DNA of 64,000 bases from contig NW_024468918.1 in the NCBI RefSeq assembly GCF_011745365.1, forward strand, positions 620,001 through 684,000, in the 5' to 3' direction. Positions 12,345 through 25,191 of this stretch are shown here, piece after piece; the stretch's first letter is position 1, and the number at the start of each line of letters is the position of its first letter. This stretch comes from Cryphonectria parasitica EP155 (taxonomy: Eukaryota > Ascomycota > Sordariomycetes > Diaporthales > Cryphonectriaceae). Under the pieces are notes generated by a model. That model had not been told where the DNA came from and made no database searches. It was given only the letters and a program-made list of their open reading frames with translations. The translations under genes were made by a program, and so were the position numbers.

Positions 12345-14493
12345 CGCAATATGAGCAACGTCGAGCTCTGGGGTTTTTTTGCTGGTTTTTGTGATACATA
12401 CCAGTCTTGTCCATCCATTTTCTTTGTTTTTTTCTTCTTCGGCTGTGGCGTTTCTTCTTTTGTGCCCTGGAAGTACTCGCAATGTGCTTGGTAAGCCACG
12501 GCTGAGCCCGCCAACGGCAAGATGTTACGTTATTGGGCAGTACTGTGTCGATACTGCAGCTGGCCGGATTGAAAGAGAGGTTTGCTTTCTTCTTCAACTT
12601 TCTCTCACTTCTTATGATATAATTATAATTGGACAAAAGTGCACAGTACAGTATAATCTCATTCAAGAATCGATTATCCGGGGAGTATAGGCAGCAGCGT
12701 GCACCAGCATCCACTATTCTCAGTGGCCACTGAAATCGCACTTAATTACATCGCAATTCCCGCAGTTTGGCGACTTGGACTCTGAGTTGTCCATGTGGAA
12801 TCGTAAAGAGAAAAAAAAAAGACCTCGTCGTCAAGTCGCAACTTTAGTTAATCAGAAGGATAAAGAGAGGACAGGGCAAGTTGGGAACGGTGAAAACGTT
12901 GAACTCAGCGACAGTCTGCGGTTTTACGTCTTCAACATCGTATATTCGGGGGGCGAGTGTTGGAAATACCGAACACAAGGTAGAAGTTCAACTGATTCGT
13001 ACTCCGACGGACAGAAAATGAAGCTCATTGGCCCGTATCTTCATCACGACGACCGCCTCGGCTCATTTCTCTGATTATTGTCGAGACTCCGGGGCCGAGA
13101 ACCAGGAAGAGCGGGTCACGGTGTAGCCCTTCCGCATCCGATGCAGGATGAAGCGACCTTTCGGGTCCGAGCAGGCATCAGGAAACCGATGGACCCGCAG
13201 GCTTCGGTACTTGTACCAGAGTATGGAGTTGGGTCTGGTCAGGGCTATTCTTCTCGTATGAGTTGACGATAGTTACGAGGGCCTTAGTAGATGAAATACA
13301 GTCTTGACAAAAGACCGACGAATGCCCGATCGAAAACCCGGCTTACAAGGCTAGTCGCAAATCACTGCATCTCGTTCCTCCAGCTCAACTCGTTGAATGA
13401 TAGAAATCATTTCCTCTGCCTGATGCTCTATTAGAACTTCCAAGCTGTCGAATCAATTCTCCTACTCCAAAAATGTGTCATCTAGTCTGACCGAGGTTCT
13501 CACAGTGTCGTCATAAGAATCAATGCAATCGGAACATTGAACCGAAGCAGTTGGGAACCTTTCACGACCTTGGCAACAACCATCTGCAACAGTGATAGCC
13601 GCCCGGTGAATTAAGGAATTGTCTTGATCCCAGATGCTACTTGACCATTAGCCAGGGCTTGCAACCCGTTTCTAAAAATGATTTCTATTCTACCTCTTCT
13701 TGGCCGTTCTGCTTGTAGTAATTTCGGGCTCCAATTGTTACTTCTGTGCTGGTTGACAACGACGAGCATTTGTACATCTATGCTTAATTACTTACCCAGT
13801 GATTAACTTGTGGTATTATCTTGTATGTCATTGGCATATCAAGTCGTTTAGGTACAAGAAAATGGCTTTTCTCTATGATTAAATGTCAACTGATCACTAT
13901 GAACCTCTACTTCCAAAACCGACAGATAGTTGATAGGATACCTAATCCGGGTACCTGACCTCGAAGGAGGAATACTTACAGTACTGTCACCCATTCAACA
14001 GTAACACTTTTAAATGTGACGAGGACTTACCAGTAGAATGGCACTTCTGGGACAATCGACATGAGTGATCACATTCTGCGCGGTGAATTCGGGATGTTGT
14101 AATGAATGATTGACCATTCAAGATCCATGGTTCCAAAGGGCGGATCAACTGCTGCCGCCTTGCTTACTTCTAGGACAGAGCCGTGCGTGAAGCGTCTGGT
14201 CGGGTGGCAGTGCCACGCCGTAAGCACAGCCTTTGAAGGATGGTTAGACGGTTTTCTCGGGAGACACCGTAGAGTCACCAATTGCTGCCGTAAGTGATCT
14301 CGGCTAATCCTGGTGAATCATATGAAAAGACCGAAACACTCTCGAATATTAAAGGCGGCCTGTGTCTTTTTATCTTCTTTCCAGCTGTCGATGAATTTCT
14401 GTATACTCTTTCATAAGGAGAAAAACTCAATCTAACAGCCCTGCGAAACTACTTATCGGATTCTTTTTGAACTCTTTTTCTGAGAACTCCAGT
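12345..14493. other. 2.1 kb AT-rich intergenic region, no gene supported
   Basis: Only short, unrelated ORFs (under 175 codons, no motif) occur here. The stretch 13260-14100 is AT-rich with stops in all frames. I see no tRNA, 5S rRNA or transposon ends. The last 100 bases upstream of 14494 would be the leader of the FAD monooxygenase. Confidence 0.5.
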
Positions 14494-15786
14494 ATGCCCA
14501 AACTCAAGGTCCTCATCTGTGGTGCAGGCATAGCAGGCAATGCCCTCGCCGGCTGGCTCTCGAACCTCGACCACGACATCACTGTCATCGAACGATTCCC
14601 AAGCCTGCGCGCAAGCGGGCTGCAAGTCGACCTACGGGGCCATGGCGTCGAGGTCATGAAACGCATGGGTATCGAGAAGGTTGTGCGCGCCAAGACGGTC
14701 AACGAGCCGGGGATGGAGCTCGTGGACAGCTCGGGCAAGTCGAGAGCATACTTTCCGGCGAACAGGACGGGGCAAGGCCCACAGGCTTTCACGAGCGAGT
14801 TCGAGATCATGAGGGGAGACTTGTGTCGGATTCTCTATAATGTGGCGAGGCCTCGCGTCAAGTTCCAGTGGGGCATCTCTGTACAGAATCTAGACGACAA
14901 GGGCGACTTTGTCGAGGTCCTGTTCTCGGATGGCACGACGGATCGGTTCGACCTGGTAGTGGGCGCCGACGGCATTTCGTCACGTACTCGAAGGATGATG
15001 CTGGGCCCTGGAACGCCCGACATGATCGACTACATCGGGGTCTGCATATCCTATTTCACCATTGCACGAGAAGCACAGCCAGGGGAAGAATGGACGGCAA
15101 AAGGGTACTTCGGCACTGGCAAGCGATGGATTCTCACACGACGGAACGATCCACACCGGCTTCAGGTATATCTGGGCTGCGACGCAGTGAGATTGCAGGA
15201 CGTCAAGAAAGGTGATGTTGCAGAGGAAAAGAAGGCCCTGCAGAGGATCTTCCAGGGCATAGGCTGGGAGATTGCGGGTATCTTGAAGTCGCTGGGGGAC
15301 ACAGACGATCTCTACTGTGAGCGTATCGGCGTTGTCAAGATGCCGTCGTGGTCCAGTAACCGCGTGGTCCTTGTCGGCGATGCGGCACACTGTCCCACGC
15401 CAAACGCAGGGATGGGCGTCACCTCCAGCCTCGTTGGTGCGTACGTTCTTGCAGGGGAGATCGGCCACGCCCAATCCGACACTGATCTTCTGAGCGCACT
15501 GAAAGCCTACGACCAAAAGTATCGCCCTTTTATTGACCGGCTTCAGCATGGGATCTCGAGCAAGAAGTCATGGCTTCGCAAGCTTTTCGACAATATTGTC
15601 GCAACACCGTTTGGCGTCCGGGTCCTGTATTGGTTCATTACGCTCATTGGTCTCCTGAGGCTGGACATTGTGATGAAGTTCTTTGGACACGAAGACACTA
15701 AGACCTGGCCTCTGCCGGACTACAAGATTACATGTGCCTCGGGGGACGAGGGGGAGGAGGAGGAGGACGGAGAGGATAGGACATAA
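14494..15786 (+). CDS. FAD-dependent monooxygenase (FAD_binding_3 family)
   Basis: This is a single-exon flavoprotein hydroxylase of the p-hydroxybenzoate/TetX-like class, 430 aa. The N-terminal Rossmann dinucleotide site is VLICGAGIAGNALAGWL. A conserved E follows the second strand (TVIERFPSLRASG). The mid motif is FDLVVGADGISSRTR and the ribityl-phosphate motif is VVLVGDAAHCPTPNAGMG at about residues 293-310. The C-terminus has a hydrophobic stretch (LYWFITLIGLLRLDIVMKFF) that could associate with membrane, then WPLPDY and an acidic Glu/Asp tail. The ATG at 14494 is used; the frame extends 9 codons upstream but only to a TTG. The substrate cannot be told from sequence. A clear paralogue lies at 48606-49943 on the other strand. 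Confidence 0.9.
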   Translation: MPKLKVLICGAGIAGNALAGWLSNLDHDITVIERFPSLRASGLQVDLRGHGVEVMKRMGIEKVVRAKTVNEPGMELVDSSGKSRAYFPANRTGQGPQAFTSEFEIMRGDLCRILYNVARPRVKFQWGISVQNLDDKGDFVEVLFSDGTTDRFDLVVGADGISSRTRRMMLGPGTPDMIDYIGVCISYFTIAREAQPGEEWTAKGYFGTGKRWILTRRNDPHRLQVYLGCDAVRLQDVKKGDVAEEKKALQRIFQGIGWEIAGILKSLGDTDDLYCERIGVVKMPSWSSNRVVLVGDAAHCPTPNAGMGVTSSLVGAYVLAGEIGHAQSDTDLLSALKAYDQKYRPFIDRLQHGISSKKSWLRKLFDNIVATPFGVRVLYWFITLIGLLRLDIVMKFFGHEDTKTWPLPDYKITCASGDEGEEEEDGEDRT

Positions 15787-16578
15787 TTAGGCTGTCTCGA
15801 CCTAGCCCGGACCCATCACTGCTTTCTCGCATTAATGATATCCTGTGTCAGTTTTGTATAACATTACTTATTTCCTCTCCTAATAATACCCAATAATCAC
15901 CAGTCATGTCGTGTCGTGTGATGTATCCTCTTCAGTAATTATCAATAAAGTCCTTGGGAAGTTGTGTCTTGTACCAACTGTCGAGTTAGATGAGAATTCA
16001 TTTTGCAGTTTCTGCCTCAATGCCATGACTTAGTTATCCACCATCAGCAGTTCTTCCTGTTGAGTTCAACTGTACAAGTGCTCATACCAATGTCGTTCAT
16101 ACTTCGAGAGACAAGACCTTCATGGTTGAAGTAGGCTGAATTTCACAGATTAGCCCAAGAAATCATGGCTGGACAAAGAACATCAGTCAGAAATGGTTAT
16201 TATCAACTGGCCAGAATGAATGTGGCCGCAGAACCGGCTTAATCCCCCCAGTCAGACCATTAAGAACCTAAAGGGGCCTAGCTGATGTCTCTGCACCACC
16301 TGCCTTGTACTATGTCGTTCAAGTCTATGTCACAAGGCACACAGGCTCCCCTCACATGGCCCACAAACCATTAGGTAAAGGATATTGAGATGAACATGGA
16401 CCGCTTCCTTCAACCTTCGCCGCCCCCCCCCCCTTCTTTTTTCAGTTTGGTACGCATTCAGTACTCCTTTTCGTGAGGAGGAAAAATAAAATCGGATCTC
16501 ATCCGAGACGAAGCCTTCTTTTCTCCTCTTTTCTGCTTTTAAAAGACACTTGCACAGACATACAATCTGGTTTTTGCC
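15787..16578. other. Intergenic, no gene seen
   Basis: Flank of about 0.8 kb between two plus-strand genes. It holds a C10 homopolymer near 16423-16435 and AT-rich sequence. The minus-strand ORF 16330-16698 overlaps the next gene and has no motif. Confidence 0.5.
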
Positions 16579-17115
16579 ATGCCTCAACCTAGCATCTCGA
16601 GAGAACCAGGTATGGGCCACTGGGACATCAGCACAGTGTCGAAAGACGACCCAAATACCATTGTCATTTGTCGCGACCACAGCGCGGTTGAAGTCCACTT
16701 CTCCTCATTGTTCCTCTCGGTCAACGAGAGCCGCGCGCAATGGCAGCCCGACGGCTGCACACGCCTTGGCGACCAGTCTCGCCCGCTGGAGATACAAATC
16801 ACCACCGGCACCGGCCAGACTGCAGTCGTCTTCATCCACCGCAGCGCCACAAACGACCGGCTGGTTGTGCACGGCCACATCGAGGGCGCAAGACACGTCT
16901 ACGGCTGGCGGGAGCTGACCAAGGGAAAGCCGTTTGGAACAATGACGCGGAAGCTGAGAATACACGTGGGCGCGGACGGGACGCTCGCCGTGCTGCCAGA
17001 CACAAAGTTCACTTTTCTTCTTTCTACCGAGGATTCAGAACAGGAGCTCCCCAAGCTTGAGTTCAAGATACCGATGTTTGCAAAACCCCCAAGTTACGAG
17101 GCTTCGACGGCATGA
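16579..17115 (+). CDS. Hypothetical protein, 178 aa
   Basis: I do not recognise a family. The ORF starts ATGCCTCAACCTAGC, has no signal peptide or membrane segment, and looks like a globular mostly-beta protein (alternating hydrophobics in VEVHFSSLFLSV, LEIQITTGTGQTAVVF, RLVVHGHIEG, KLRIHVGADGTLAVL). It ends in a Lys/Pro-rich segment (KIPMFAKPPSYEAS). The third-position GC bias resembles its real neighbours, which supports coding. It sits alone between the FAD monooxygenase and the convergent TFIIIC gene, so context gives no function. It may be a lineage-specific gene. Confidence 0.65.
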   Translation: MPQPSISREPGMGHWDISTVSKDDPNTIVICRDHSAVEVHFSSLFLSVNESRAQWQPDGCTRLGDQSRPLEIQITTGTGQTAVVFIHRSATNDRLVVHGHIEGARHVYGWRELTKGKPFGTMTRKLRIHVGADGTLAVLPDTKFTFLLSTEDSEQELPKLEFKIPMFAKPPSYEASTA

Positions 17116-17781
17116 TTCATCTTCAAAATGGTCAAGGCTATATGGGTGGGCGAGGATATCATTAAACAAGTAATTACCCATCAGATGAAAGCCAAGAAAA
17201 ATACAAGGCGGTACAGTTATGGCCAATCAACAGACTAGGTGTTAGTGAGTGATGCAAGGCCGGTAGTGAGAAAGGGATCCGGGTTTCTAACACAAACTTT
17301 CTAAGTCTGATTGGTCAGGAGCCCTTCTTGTAAATTGTTTGCCAAGTACCTTGGCAGCGTAAGTGTCCAAGTACTTGGTAGGCAGACGTGTAGTCATTCT
17401 ACTACTACCTCAGGCAGTCATATCAGCACCTGTTGAGTAAAGTAGCACATGGTCGTGATTGTTACTCTGAGCGTTGCTAAGATCCAGTCACACACCATAC
17501 AGACCATGAACATACACTCAGTGATAGATCATCAATAGTGCCTAATATCTTGCGATGAATCCATACATATAAGGTGTCTAACGCCATACCTCACAGGGCA
17601 AATCCTACCCAGCCCTGAACCAAAAACGGGCCAGCGTCAAACTGTGTGAACTCTTCATACCGATTTCTATAAAACGCCAGCCATTCCTTATCGAAATACC
17701 CGAGTCTTATGGAAGAAGAAGTAAGAAACCAGAGCACGAAACTCCTGCCAGCGTAATGATACACAGATAATCTCCTCCTAA
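17116..17781. other. Convergent intergenic region, no gene seen
   Basis: Shared 3' flank of the hypothetical gene (+) and the TFIIIC gene (-). AT-rich, no supported ORF or RNA. Confidence 0.5.
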
Positions 17782-20700
17782 TTAATGAATCACGCGATAC
17801 TTGCCCCGCCGCCTGGACCGACCTGAAGCCCATTCCGCATACTGATCCTTGGTGCGACGACCACCATCCCCACTCGCCTCTGGCACAGCGGTGGTACTCA
17901 TCTCAAGCATGGGGACGCCGAGGACGAGCCACCACCATTCCGTCACGGTAACCGCGCCACCAGGCACCGTCATCTCCGTCAGCAGTCCCTCTTTCAACCC
18001 CCACTTCCGCACCGTCTCAACTTCGAACTCCTCAAGACACGGCTTGAGCGCCGAAGCGGCAAACTCGTCTGTCATGGCGCCGCGGGTGGCCAGGACAAAC
18101 AGCACACTTCCGAGCATCTTGAACCACCGATTGCGGTCGGGCCGGCCGAAGAAGTCGCACCACATGGGCAGCTTGCCGTCCTCGGTCCCGAGGGGGATGT
18201 TGTCGGGCCTGGTAGCACGTGGCAAGATGCCGATGTCCTCGTTATACAGATAATTCGGCGTCGGCACGATCTGCAGATCGAAGCGGTAGTAGCTCTTGGG
18301 AAATTTACGGGACTCGTAGAAGCCTGGCCTGAAGCCGAAGGGGATGTCGAGCTTGCGGACCGGTTCGATGCGCACGCGCCCGTGTGCCTGCATGTTGAGA
18401 GCTGCAACGATCATGCCGTCCTCGGTGCGCCATGGGATTTCGACTGGCTCGCCCTTGCGGAAGGCCCTGTCCAGCTTGAGCTTGAACTCGGCCGCCACCG
18501 TGAACTTGTCTTCGTTCGAGTAGCGGTCCAGCGTGCGGCAGAAGTGCTCGTTGAGCTTATACGGACGGCCCGTGGCAAGCGCGCTGGATTTCTGTTTGAT
18601 GGCGATGCGTCGATGTTCGAGGTCGAAGATGGTCGTCTCGAGGAGGTTGCTGACCTCTTGTTCGCTGCGATGGCCGTTGCGAGAGAGGGCAAGGAATTTG
18701 TCTCTGATCTGGTATGGTGTGTACTGGTCCGCATCGGTGCAGCAGAGGGCGCGGACCCAAGACCGTGCGATGATGGCGTCGTTGTCCTCCATCCTGTGTC
18801 TATTCGGCTCAAATCTTGCCGATGCAGGCTCCGAGGTGCTGTCCTGGAACTTGTTGAAGACAGATCTCTGCCAATTATGGTACGTCTCGCGCCAGTCAAA
18901 GTCAGCCTTGTCCACAAAGATCAGGTCAAGCTCCTCGTCGAACTGCTCCCGGGCCGCTGGCAGGTCGATGCCCTCTCTGACCACTAATGCGAGGGTCCAT
19001 TTGACAAGGCGTGGCCATTCATAGTCTAGAGGGTTGTCAAAGTCGAAGGGAGGCAAGTCACCGTTCTCGTAGGCCTCGAGAAACTCTTCCTGGAATCTCG
19101 CGGTCAAGGTAAGGATGAATCCCTCACGCTCCTTTTTGATCATAGACCAGAACCTGCGCAGGTTGGACAGCTTGGACTCTGGAAAGATTCTCATCATGAG
19201 GCCCCAATCCATGGCCTTGTTGATGCCGCCCGTCAATGTAGACACGGCGACATATGCTGCAATGCGTGTGTCTTCGGCCTTCCAGTCGACACCGAGACAA
19301 TCCTGGCCCTTTACCCGGAAATAATCGCCCGCCGTCTGAGGGTAGGGCGTAAGCTCGCGCTGCATCTTGACTTCTCGTAGAGTCGAATCTCTCTGCCGTC
19401 TTCTCATGAGAGTCCGCGTCGATGGACCTCGTGGAGCTGGAGCTGGTGCTGGAGCTGCTCCTGCTGCCGCCGCTGCCGCCGCCGCCACGACCGCCGGTGG
19501 TGGTGCAACCGGTGGTTGTGGCCTTGGCTTGGTCCGCGGTCTGCCTCGTTTCCGCTTCTCGACAGGCTCCACTGGAATGATACCAAACCTCAAGCTGGGC
19601 TCCTCGTCATCGTCCTCGAGCATCTCATAAGGGATGGTCTCGAGCGTCCACTCGTTCTCATCAAGCCATTGTGGATCGATGGGCGCCATGCTGCTCACGT
19701 CTTCTGTTGAGCAGAAATTCATAAACAGGTAGTTCGGTGCGATGGAGCCTGACATTTGGCGCGTGCCCTGCTCAGACAACTCCCACGCCCGGCAGCCATC
19801 CACACTCGTGCAGAAGACGCCGTACTGTGGATCGGCCCAGTTCTCCGTCTTGGAGTGGCTTGTAATCTTGAAGGCCATCTGTTCCATAGTCTTGGGCAGG
19901 TTCTCCATGAGCATGTCGATTTGACCAGGAAGCCAGCCCTTCATGGCAAAGCTACCCTCATTCTTCTCAAACCACCCCAGAGGAATATAGGGCCACACGC
20001 CCTTGCTGTGAGCTTTCAACTCAAGTGCTCTAGAGTATGTTCCTGGCTCCACTACCGGCTCCGGAGCCGGTTCCTCTTCTAACGTAGATTCATTCGAGGG
20101 CGAAGGAGCATTGGCCTCCGTTTCCGGCTCTGGAATGTGGTCATCCTCCAATTGGGTGTTCGGTTCGAGGAACTGAATCTCAGTCGGTGCGATGTAGCCA
20201 CTGGTACTGGGGAGGGATGTGCCAGAGAAGAAAGATGCAGGCAGAGAGGAGAGGCCGGGATTCTCCTCTTGCCTGTCGTTGATGCTGAGCTTGTGTGGCT
20301 CAACGATGAAGTCATCTTCGAGGTCGCCACGCGGCTTTCGTCCCCTTCTGCCTTTCTTGGCCGGTGAAGAGTCCATACCCTCATCGGTACCAGTGTGTTT
20401 TCGCTTGCGGCGGTGAATGATGGCATTATCTTGTACCGATCTGGTTTTGCGTCGCTTGTTGGATCGCTCATCATCTTCATCGTCAGACTCTATGCGGCCA
20501 CGACCGCGGAGACCAGGACGCACACCAGCCATTCCCTTCTCAGCGTAGAATGGTGCGGTGAGCTGCTCGATTCCTTCGGCCAGTTTATGATCTCGCCGAC
20601 CCACGCCCTTGTTGCGGTGTTTTGGAGGTCGCTCCAGGTCCTGGAAATGGACTTTCTCCTCCTCTGTAGGGTCAAACGGGGGTGGGATATACATCTCTGG

Positions 20701-23700
20701 ATCAGCGTTCTTGGTCCTTTCCTTCAAGTCGACGCATAACGCATGGGTAACATCTATCTCAGGCTGCATGATAAAATTCAAAGACTTCCACTGCCCACGG
20801 GGTCTAATAGCCACAGTCGCCTGCTTGATCACGCCCATGCCAGCGAGCGTGGTGACTGCGCGAGTGCAGCCAGATAGGGATGGGTAAGGTGGGCACTCGA
20901 AAGTTGCGATATAAACCTTGAGAACTGCCCAGAACAAGGGCCTCTCCGTCGGGAACACCCCATTGATGTCGAGCAGATATTTGATGATCTCCTGAATCCT
21001 GGTAGAGCGCTGGGGGAGAGCCTTATCAATTGAATCGGTATAGCCCTCAGCAGTGTAGTCTTCCACAGGCATACGAACCAAAGGCTGACCGTCGGCGTCG
21101 ACCTCGACCTGTCGTAAAATCTGCGCTGCTGGAGTGTTCTGAGACTCGACTAGAGGTTTCTTACGGCTGGCAGGTAAAGAATGCCTAGCCGTGGCAATCG
21201 CCGGCCCGGTCATCGCCGGGGATACTGATGGTCCACCGTTCACTGGCGCAGTTCCATCGATGATGTCGTAGACGTGGTCCGTCTGCACGGCTGGGCCCAA
21301 TACGTCGGCCGGGTACAGGTCCAAGGCATTGGGTGTTCCGCTGGGAAGGAGGGAAGGTTCATGCTGAGGCGAGCCTATGTCCATAGTCTCTGGCACTACT
21401 TCGACATGGCCGGCTTGGCCATCCCTCTCCTTAAAGATGTCCTGTTTCTTGAAAACCTCTGGCTTGAGGGTCCTGGAAGGCTTTGGCGTCCTTGTTTGGA
21501 TCTGTCTAAGGTAAGGCAGATCCTCATCTTCTTCTTCCTCTGGCGTAAGCGTCGCTCCGTTCTGGTGAGAGGCAGCCGGGTCTGAGCCCTTTTCGGCGAT
21601 GCTCACGTCCTGCACAAGGTGGGCAGGCTTCGCAGCAGCAGTCTCCTTCGCCACAGCCTCTGAAGCTTGCACACCACGAGGGACCACTCCTAGACCTCCG
21701 ACACGTTTGTTCTTGAGTATGCTGCGCTGCAAGAGGACCGGTCGCTGGTCTTGTTCCGATTCACTTGACTCGGCAACAGGCTGTGGGTTCGAGTGCTTCT
21801 TCGTAGAGGCCTTGCGTTTCTTGGGAGTCGAGCTGGAAGCAAGTTCGGGGACCAGGCTGCCACGGCTGCTGCTCTGACTGCTGCTCTCAGTATCTAGATC
21901 TCGCTCTGGACCAGCGAGCAACGCCTGGCCGGCGCGGTTCGGCTTTGGTCTCTCCATCTCTTCTGGATGCTCCGCGTAGTAAGGATTGCACAAGTTCCTG
22001 CCCTTCTCAAGATGATATTGCAGTCCATTGTCATTTGCCCACTCGCCGCCGCACTTCTCGCAGACATACTTGTCAAGCTTGACTTTCTTCGACTTCTTGC
22101 CCCGTTTCGCGCCGGCTTTGGATTTGTCCGCGAATGGAGAGTTGGCTGCTGATGTGCCCGCGGTGGCTAGTGGAGGGCCATCCTGATGGTCATTCTCGGG
22201 CTCTGCAGCAGTAGGTGGCTCCGCGCGCGCCTCGATGCCCTTATCTTCGATGCTGGCAGCATGCACAACAATTGAGCCAACTCCTTCTCGCACAGTCTCG
22301 ACCGAAGGCTGCCCTAGCTCTTGTGGAGGTTCAACGCCTGATCGACTCGCCTGGGCCTCCACGCCTTGAGCCTGCTTTCTAGCCTGCTCCTTGACCCCTT
22401 GCTGTTCGGTGGTAGCGGTCTGATTGAGTTGACTTGCTGCTAGAGACTCTGTTGAAACTTCGGGAGGAGGATGAGGAGGGGCAGGCTGCCGCACAGGCTC
22501 GTTCGAGGGAGAATCGGCTCGTGGCTTCGAATATTCTGACCAACCAGGTAGAAAATTCGGGTCCCTGAATTTTTCGGACCGAAATATCAAGACAATTGAC
22601 CTTCTCGGTCGTCCCTTTTTGTGAGGATCTGGATTCAGCGATCCAGGCTTGCCAAAGTACACTCCAGGCCGCGTCCGGTCTTGCTCCTGATCGCTCTCTT
22701 CGCTCAACAGGTGCTCTGCTTCGGCAACTCCAGCGTCCTTTGTCGTCTGAGTCGCTTCAATCGCTCTGCGCTTGTGTCCCCTTCCTCCAGTAGCAGCAAC
22801 AGTAGGGCCAGACCCTTCAGCTTCTTCATCCTCTCCAGCAAGCTCTGAATAGGAGACGCGTTCTGCAGCCTTGCGCCTCTTCGGTGGCCTTGGGCCTGAG
22901 GCATCTGCCGCACTCGGGACATCTGCTTTGCCGTTGTTCTCAGGCTGCTCTTTGCGCTTCCTTGGTCTGCCTCTTGGACGGGGCCCTGGTGGAGGAGATG
23001 CTTCCGCAGACAAGTCTGCGTACGGGTCATTGACAGTCGGTTCTATTATCTCTCCTTCCTGCGCCGTGGCAACTGCGCCCTGCTGTCGCCTGTTGTAGGG
23101 CCTCTTTTGTCGACCTGGCCTGTCGGGTATTATCCGGACCAAGCCGTCCAGATCTGATATTCCCTCTTGGAACGCGGCAGCATTGACTGGTGCGAATCCA
23201 AAGGCATCGATGTCGGCATCCAGACCCAGTTGGGCTGCATGCCGACTGCTGCTGGCCAGTGCTGGGTCGATGACAGACTCTTCTTGAGGGGCTGCAGCTG
23301 GTGCCGATTTGCGCGCACCAGCGCAAGTAAATGTGTACGCCTTGATCTTACCCGTGCGGATCAGCTCACTGCTCATCTGGTACTCGGAGAGGGTAGCAGG
23401 CTGGACGCCTGGTGCACAGCTGTTCTGCAGGTGTCTGAGGAAGTAGCGGCAGAAGTCGTGACCAGTAATTGCCTTGGAGAGCTCTGGTGACGTGTATCCC
23501 TCGGCGCCCCCAGTAAGGACGAATTCGGCGATCGTGTTGGCCAGAGGCTTCTCGGGACACCACAGTGACATGATGGGTTTCGGCGGGTTTCTCGTCCTCT
23601 TCTTGAGGACCCGAAGCTTGGGCTTCACGACTTTGCCTGGTTTGCGTCCTTTATTACCCTTGGCTTTTTTCTTCTTCCTTTTGTTGAGCAGTAGGAGCCT

Positions 23701-25128
23701 CCGGCCTCTTCCGTCGTCAGAGTACGCTGACTTCTTCTTAGTTGCCAACAGCATCCGCCAATCCTCGTCCGTTGGGTCTCGCATGAATTTGACACAGTCC
23801 TTGAAGACAAAACTGTCGCCGACGAATGTGGCAGCAACGTAGTTGATGTTACCCTGGACATCGAATCTGCGCAGCATTCTGGACATGACCTTCATCTGCC
23901 ACCTGAGCCCGAGAATACCAAGCTTCTTCTTCAGGTCTGCAACCCGCAAGGTGCCCCAGGCCTTGATGATGGCCATCATGGTCGAGCCAAGGGACATGTA
24001 TCCGATCTCCTCTTGGCCTTGTTTGTTTTTGTTACCGACCCATTGATGTACCCAGGGAACAGGGTCCATGTCCTTTGTCAGCGCCTCCGGAGACATGTCC
24101 AAGCCGTGTAGGGGATTCGAAGGGGCTGGCAGCTCAGGAGCAAACCTGGCCAGCCAGAGCTTGCTGGTCTTGGAGCCCCGAACCATGTGGGTGCGCTTCG
24201 CGATGTAGCCTTTTGCAGAAAGGAAATCCGTGCGGCGGGGCACAGAGCGCTTGTCCTGCCCAGTCGCCCGGACCAAATCGCCCTGCAGGATTCCATCCTC
24301 CCTGGTCGACCCGATGACAATGAGGAGCTTCCACTCGAGGAGTGGCACACGCTTGAAGTCGACGCCATGACCGGTGAGAGTCTTCCACACTATGTCCTCT
24401 CCGACATGGAGGCATGGACGCAGCTTGGGTAATCTGTTCTTTGGCCTAGCCGCATCGACACCGCCGCTGGGGGGGTCCGACTTCTTTTTCTGCTTCTCGA
24501 TGCTGTTGTTCGCAGCGACCGCGGTCTCATCGGCAGGAGCTTGTTCTTCGGGGATGGACATCAACTCGTCAAAGGTGAGATGGTTCCATTCACCACCAGG
24601 ACCAACATTGATCTCGCCGGTAGCCAAGACAAAGGGCCAGATGAGGCGACCGAGTTTCAGCTCAGCGTCGTTGAGTTGCATCTTCTTCACCGTGGGCGCA
24701 GCAGGCTTCTTTTCAACCGCCATGTCGACGCCCTGCCTGGACTCGTCGTCGACATCAGCAGGCTTCTCGTCACCAGAAACCTCATCATCGGCTTTGTTGA
24801 ATTCCCTGACAGCGTGAAACAGATTTGACATCGAACATCCTGCCACAAATGTTACTTAGTTATTATTCTGGACAGTGGTGGCGGGGCTGTTGCAAAAACC
24901 GTGTGGCTGAGGGCATGTTGAGAGCCACGCCCACACTTAAGACGAGCTTTTTCTCATGAAAGCTCGACTCGCACCCTCTCAACCACACAGAGCATCGGCG
25001 TTATGCGTTTTTGTTTTTTTTTGTGACACTCGATACCTGATGCTGCAAATAAAGACCGACTCACCATCGCCGTAAAACGAAACCTCCCCGACGAGCCAGT
25101 CAATCAGCTCGTCCAGACCCTGCGCCAT
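17782..25128 (-). CDS. tfc3: Transcription factor TFIIIC B-block-binding subunit (Tfc3/Sfc3 type)
   Basis: This is the largest subunit of TFIIIC, which binds the B-box of tRNA genes and recruits TFIIIB for RNA polymerase III. Two exons are read: 25128-25065 (encoding MAQGLDELIDWLVGEVSFYG, a typical Tfc3 N-terminus) and 24839-17782. They join in phase across a 225-nt intron and give 2373 aa. The B-block winged-helix region is at about residues 160-250 (VWKTLTGHGVDFKRV, ILQGDLVRATGQDKRSVPRR). A second eWH-like domain is at about 1290-1400. A C2H2-like finger (YVCEKCGGEWANDNGLQYHL) is near residue 945, with AT-hook-like RGRPRKRK near 640 and KRGRPRTKPRP near 1786. A Pro/Ala-rich linker covers about 1790-1830. 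The C-terminal third (WSMIKKEREG to FGFRPGFYESRKFPKSYYRF) is the conserved tail. A TFIIIC-type B-box lies just upstream of the start (25192-25202). Confidence 0.95.
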
Positions 25129-25191
25129 GATGACAATGTTTTCTTACGTTCATAGCGACAAGAAAACCGATCGATATAGTTGGGTCGTGGT

